A stretch of DNA of 64,000 bases from Rugalucina vietnamica (lineage: Eukaryota; Mollusca; Bivalvia; Lucinida; Lucinidae): positions 52,478,761 through 52,542,760 of the forward strand of contig OZ024869.1 in assembly GCA_964017185.1 (NCBI GenBank), in the 5' to 3' direction. Each line of letters starts with the position of its first letter. Position 1 is the stretch's first letter. Of this stretch, positions 56,001-62,077 are shown piece by piece. The notes under the pieces are model-generated. The model saw nothing but the letters and a program-made list of their open reading frames with translations. It did not search any database and was not told the DNA's origin. The position numbers and the translations under genes are program-made.

Positions 56001-59000
56001 GCGGCGGGGCCTGAGAAACATTTATATTTTTTTTTTGCCTAATTCAAGGTATTATCTTGTTTTCTGATGAAGACAAATTAGTTTGAATGCCATAACGAAT
56101 AAATTGCCATTTTGAAAAGCAGAACTTTATCAATCAATACTTATCGAGCGAGCAAAGCGAGCGAGGAAAAAAAAGAACCCTAAAGACATCCAAACTGGCA
56201 TTTCAAAACAAAATTCCATGATTTTTCCATTAGTGTTGTGCCGATTAATCGAAATAATCGATAACTATCGGAATCTAGCTTCTATCGGTAGCTATCGATT
56301 GGAATTTTCCACTATCGATTAATCGAAATTAAATACATGAGTGTATAGTAAAAACATTTACTAACATAAAATGTTGTTACAAATTCAATTCATTTGTCAC
56401 AATAATGCCCCCTTATGTCTGCCTTCATTTAGACTTGAATGCATTGTTAATATTCACTTATTAAAGCATCACTTGACAATCTTCACTGTTTATAGTTAGG
56501 TTTTTTCTATGCTATGTGCTACAGCAATATTCTATCACATGGTCACTTTATCATTTGTAGAAAATGTGGCCTTAATATATTGGCTATGTTCAATTTAAAT
56601 ACAGAGAAGGGGCATGATGCAGTGACTTGTCACTACATTGTCAAAAACTGAGCATTTTTAATCACTTCACTGGTTAATGTAAGGGGAACATACATTTCGA
56701 TTGTACAATCGATAATCAATCTACTAATGTGCTCCGATAATCGATAGTGATTTTCACGACTGATACCCAACACTATTTTCCATAATATTTCATCATTTTT
56801 CAAATTCCATGAATTTTCCATGCATGGAATTGTTTTTAACCATTTTCCATGTTTTCCAGTGTCCGTAACGCCTCACTGCATCCAATACCCCTAAAGTGGC
56901 ACAACTGATTATTGTTTTTTCTGCTTGGTAATCATGTAACGGACACTACTTACACTACTTAATGATAATCCCTTTGACTTTCTTCTGTAAAGTGGTTACC
57001 ATATTTTTCTGCGCAAAATGGACAATTTGAAATAAGAGCTGTCGCAGGACAGCGTAGCTCGCCTGACTTGTGCTTTGCCACTACATCTGTTAAAATCTAT
57101 GACCCATGACCTTGACCTCAAGGTCACTCAGGTGGGTCATCATGGTACAACATAAAACTTCAGACCAATGCAAAGTATCAACTTGATCAATCTACATGTT
57201 CAAGAGATATAGACTTATAAAAACATTAACCAAAACTTAAACACAAAACTTCCAAGTCCGTGACCCTGACCTCGAGGTCATCTAGGTGAGTTGTGATGTA
57301 CAGCATAAAACCTAAGACCAATATCTATCAACATGCAAGTATCAACTTTATCCATTAACATGTTCAAGAGATTTAGACTTTAACCAAAAAATTTAACACA
57401 AAATTTCTAAGTCTGTGACCTTGACCTCAAGGACACCCAGGGTAGGTCACGATGGTACTGCATAAAACTTTAGACCAATATCTACCAACATGCAAAGTAT
57501 CAACTCGATCAATCAACATGGTCAAGAGATATAGACTTACAAAAACTTAAATCAAAAACTTAAACACAAAATTTCGAAGTCTGTGACCTTGACCTCAAGG
57601 TCATCTAGAGTGGGTCATGATGGTACTGCATAAAACTTCAGACCAATATCTAGCAACATGCAAAGTATCAACTCAATCCATCAATATGGTCAAGAGATAT
57701 AGACTTACAAAAACTTTAACCAAAAACTTAAACACAAAATTTCTAAGTCCGTGACCTTGACCTCAAGGTCACCCAGGTTGGGTCATGATGGTACTGAGTA
57801 AAACTTCAGACCAATATCTAGCAACATGCAAAGTATCAACTCAATCCATCAATATGGTCAAGAGATATTGACTTACAAAAACTTTAACCAAAAACTTTTA
57901 AAAAACACAAAATTTCTAAGTCCATGACCTTGACCTCAAGGTCACCCAGGGTGGGTCATGATGGTACTGAGTAAAACTTCAGACCAATATCTATCCACAT
58001 GCAAAGTATCAACTTGATCCATCAACATGGTCAAGAGATATAGACTTACAAAAACTTAAACCAAAAACTTAAACACAAAATTTCTAAGTCTGTGACCTTG
58101 ACCTCAGGGTCACCCAGGGTGGGTCATGATGGTACTGTGTAAAACTTCAGACCAATATCTAGCAACATGCAAAGTATCAACTTGATCCATAAACATGGTC
58201 AAGAGATATAGACTTATAAAAAAACTTTAACCGAAAGTGTGACGCGGACGTAAACGTAAACGTAAACGCGGACGACCGAGGTGACTACAATAGCTCTATG
58301 CACTTCGTGCAGGCGAGCTAAAAACAAGTAGCCCAGGGGCAACGATCGCTCACCTGAGAGTCAACAAGTACAGTCACTGTACAAAGTAATTGGGGTTTTT
58401 ACCATATATGGGTATGGTGGCCATCTTGGTCATGTGACCTTGAAACCCTACTTACATCAACAGAAGAGCTCTTGTTTGGATTGTGTATCCTCTTTTCTGC
58501 CATTTTGGTTCACTTGAAAAAATCATCTAACAAGGTCAGGGTCCTATAATGACCCCCCGGGGTGGGGCCATATTTGACCCCAGGGGCAAGATTGGCAGGA
58601 TTTATGTAGAGCTCCACATGACAATGTTGTATATCAAATATACAAGCTTTGTGTCATGCTGTTGCAGAGAAGATTTTTTCATATATTTCTATTATAAATC
58701 TATGGTAGATAATAACATGCCTGGGGCGTGGCCTGTATGGACCCCAGGGGCACCGTTGGCAGCATTTATAAAGGAGAGTATTATACATTGGTCCACACAA
58801 CATATGAAAGCTCTGCGCCATATGATTTCGGAGAAGAAGATTTTTTTTAAGTTTTTGCCATGATGCCCCCGGGGCGGGGCCCGTATGGACCCCAGGGGCA
58901 CAGTTGGCAGGATTTATAAAGAGGACCACTATACATTGCTAAAAACAAAATATGAAAGCTTTGGGCCTTGAGAAAAATATTTTTTAAAGTTTTTCCCATG

Positions 59001-60653
59001 ACACCCCCAGGGTGGGGCCCATATGGACCCCAGCGGGACTGTAAAGAGGAGCACTATACATTGGTACAAACAAAATATGAAAGCTCTGGGCCTTGCGGTT
59101 TTGGAGAAGAAGATTTTTTAATGTTTTTCCCATGACGCCCCCGGGGCGGGGCCCGTATGGACCCCAGGGGCACGGTTGGCAAGATTTATAAAGAGGACCA
59201 CTATACATTGCTACTGACAAAATATGAAAGCTCTGGGCCTTGTGGTTTCGAAGAAGGAGATTTGTATGTTTTTCCAAATGTAAGTTTATGGGAGCTAATG
59301 ACCCCCGGGGCGGGGCCATTTTTGACCCCAGGGGCATGATTAGCAGGATTTATATAGAGGACCACTAAACATTGCTACATACAAAATATGAAAACTTTGG
59401 GCCTTGTGGATTTGCAGAAGAAGATTTTTTTTTCTGTTTTTCCTATGACATCCCCGGGGTGGGGCCCGTATGGAACCCAGGGACACGGTAGGCAGGATTT
59501 ATAAAGAGGACCATTATACATTGCTACACACAAAATATGAAAGCTCTGGGCCTTGTGGTTTTGGAAAAGAAAATTTTATAAAGTTTTCCCATGACCCCCC
59601 CCCCCCCCCCACAAGCTTTGGGTCTTGTGGTTTCGGAGAAGATTTTTTAAAGTTTTTCCCATTGCTACTGACAAAATATGAAAGCTCTGGGTCTTGTGGT
59701 TTCGGAGAAGTTTTTCCATGACCTCCCCCCCCCTCCCCCCCGGGCGGGGCCCGTATGGATCCCAGGGGCACGGTTGGCAGGATTTATAAAGAGGACCACT
59801 ATACATTGCTACTGACAAAATATGAAAGCTCTGGGCCTTGTGGTTTCGCAGAAGATTTTTTTTTTATGTTTTTCCCATTCAAAGTCTATGGGAGCTAATG
59901 ACCCCCGGGGCGGGGCCATTTTTGACCCCAGGGGCATGATTGGCAGGATTTATATAGAGGACTACTAAACATTGCTATACAATATATATACTAAACATAT
60001 ACAAAATATAAAAGCTCTGGGCCTTGTGGTTTCAGAGACAGTGCTTGCACTAACTTTTTGAATCAGGAAGTCATGACTTCCACCCTTTAAGATTTGGAAG
60101 TCACAGGCCCAAAATCTGGAAGTCATAGATTACTCGCAGTGCCGCGTGTCAAGTGTGCATCGGCACATTAAATTAATTTGTCACTACATCTAAGAAGACT
60201 TCCAAGGTGAAAATTCTGTTGTGGTTCTATTTGTTTCATGTTTTTGTGTCGTTTTTGTAATGTTTGCACCTTTGATGCATGTATTCATATGTTACTAGTT
60301 CATGTAACTTAGTGGCCACCTTTAGGGGAACAGTCTCTCACTTTGTTCAGACAGGGTATGTATTCTTTGTACCAATACAGCTAATGACTTTAAATATAGC
60401 TCATGAATATGTGAAAATTATTATTAATTTATCATAGTGTATTTCATTTTTTTATTTTCATTATTATTATATATAGTTTATTTTTTTTATTTTCATTATT
60501 ATTGTTATTAAATTTATTTCATTTTTATTTTAATCCTTATAATAGTAGATCTATGTTATTTTTCATTTTCATTATCATTATTTGTTATTATTATTATTAC
60601 TAGTGTCTGTTCAAGGTATTGAGTTACCTCCCATAAATATTATTTTATTGAAC

Positions 60654-60690
<37 letters not shown>

Positions 60691-62028
60691 CCTCAACTTG
60701 CTTAATAAGTTTTGAAAAAAAAAACATTGTGCCAGTTAGTAAAGATGGAAATATCTAAGTTCAAAAAAAAAAAAAAAAAAAAAAAAAATGCAAAGTTTAA
60801 ATGTTTTAAAATTGTGTATTAATTAATTGTGATGAAATTCCTTCAATATTGATATTCCAACCTACAGTGGACTAGTTCAATTTTACCCAATATTTTACCC
60901 AATATTACAATGGATTAGTCCAATCTACCTCTCTAGCAGTAAATATTGATCACACTTGACCTTGATCTGTTAATTACTCTTCTCAACACTTTAAATGAGA
61001 CACCTTTACACCCTGGAGGCATGGTCTCGCTGTCACTAATCCCTGAATAAACAGTTTTAAGATGGTTTTCAATACACTAAAATAGGTAAATTTTCATCTC
61101 TGACAATACGTCGCGTGCCTTGCTGCAGGACGTAGGAGGATTTTTGTGGGAGTCAGCTGACGTCTGCTGTGTCATTTTTCGACGTACGGGAGTCATTTCA
61201 GGACGTAAAAACGCCCAAAACATCCACTAGTGCAAGCACTGCAGAGAAGAAGATATTTATATATTTTCCCCATGACACCCCAGGGGCACGGTTGGCAGGA
61301 TTATAAAGAGGACCACTAGACAATGCTTCACACAAAATATGAAAGCTCTGGGCCTCGTGGTTTCGGAGAAGAAGATTTTTTTATGTTTTTCCCATTGTAA
61401 GTCTATGGGAGCTATCTGTTGCCATGGAAACCAGAGTTCTGATCCAACCTGCCCCCAAAACCTTTCACAGCCTTTCCCCCTCCTCAATGATGCTTAAGAT
61501 AAAATTTGATCACCATTGGCCTTGTTGTCTTAGAGATATTTGAGTTTGAAAATGTGGACGCACGGACGGACGGACGTCGACTCGACTACTGTACTATAAG
61601 CTCACCTTGTGAGCCTTCGGCTCAGGTGAGCTAAAAATATGATAGGAAAATTTAGCATCCGCGAGATTCTAGGGGCTTTTCTGGAGGCCGGGAGATGGTC
61701 CTCATTTCCTGGTCTAACGGACGATCCGGGAGGAATCACTATGGCCTACATAGTCATAGTGATGCAATGAAGAATTCATTTTTTCCTAGGACTATCCCAT
61801 TATGGAATAATCTTCCCACTTCTGTGCTCCTATCAAAGACTGCTGAAGAATTCAAGGCTCTTATTTAGTTCAAGGGTTCTAAGGTATATGTTTTAGTATG
61901 TCTCTGTTAGCTTCTTGTAAATAGTTTTAATGGCCCATCCTGAATGTTCTCCCCACCTTGCTAAATTCATAATTTAGCCACCCACCCCACACGAGATGAT
62001 GATTAGAAATTGATGGACTCAGTTTATG

Positions 62029-62077
<49 letters not shown>

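Larger units (their letters stand above)
60039..61241. mobile_element. hAT-like non-autonomous element, 1.2 kb
   Basis: 14-bp terminal inverted repeats CAGTGCTTGCACTA, flanked by CAGAGA on both sides. Joining the flanks restores the family D unit (tggtttCAGAGAagaag), so a 6-bp duplication is clear. The interior holds a family G copy and T/A-rich tracts; no transposase frame was seen. Confidence 0.82.

Noticed and set aside
58549..59818. Several 60-117-codon frames on both strands
   Set aside because: Translations of family D tandem units, repeated at the unit period; not genes.
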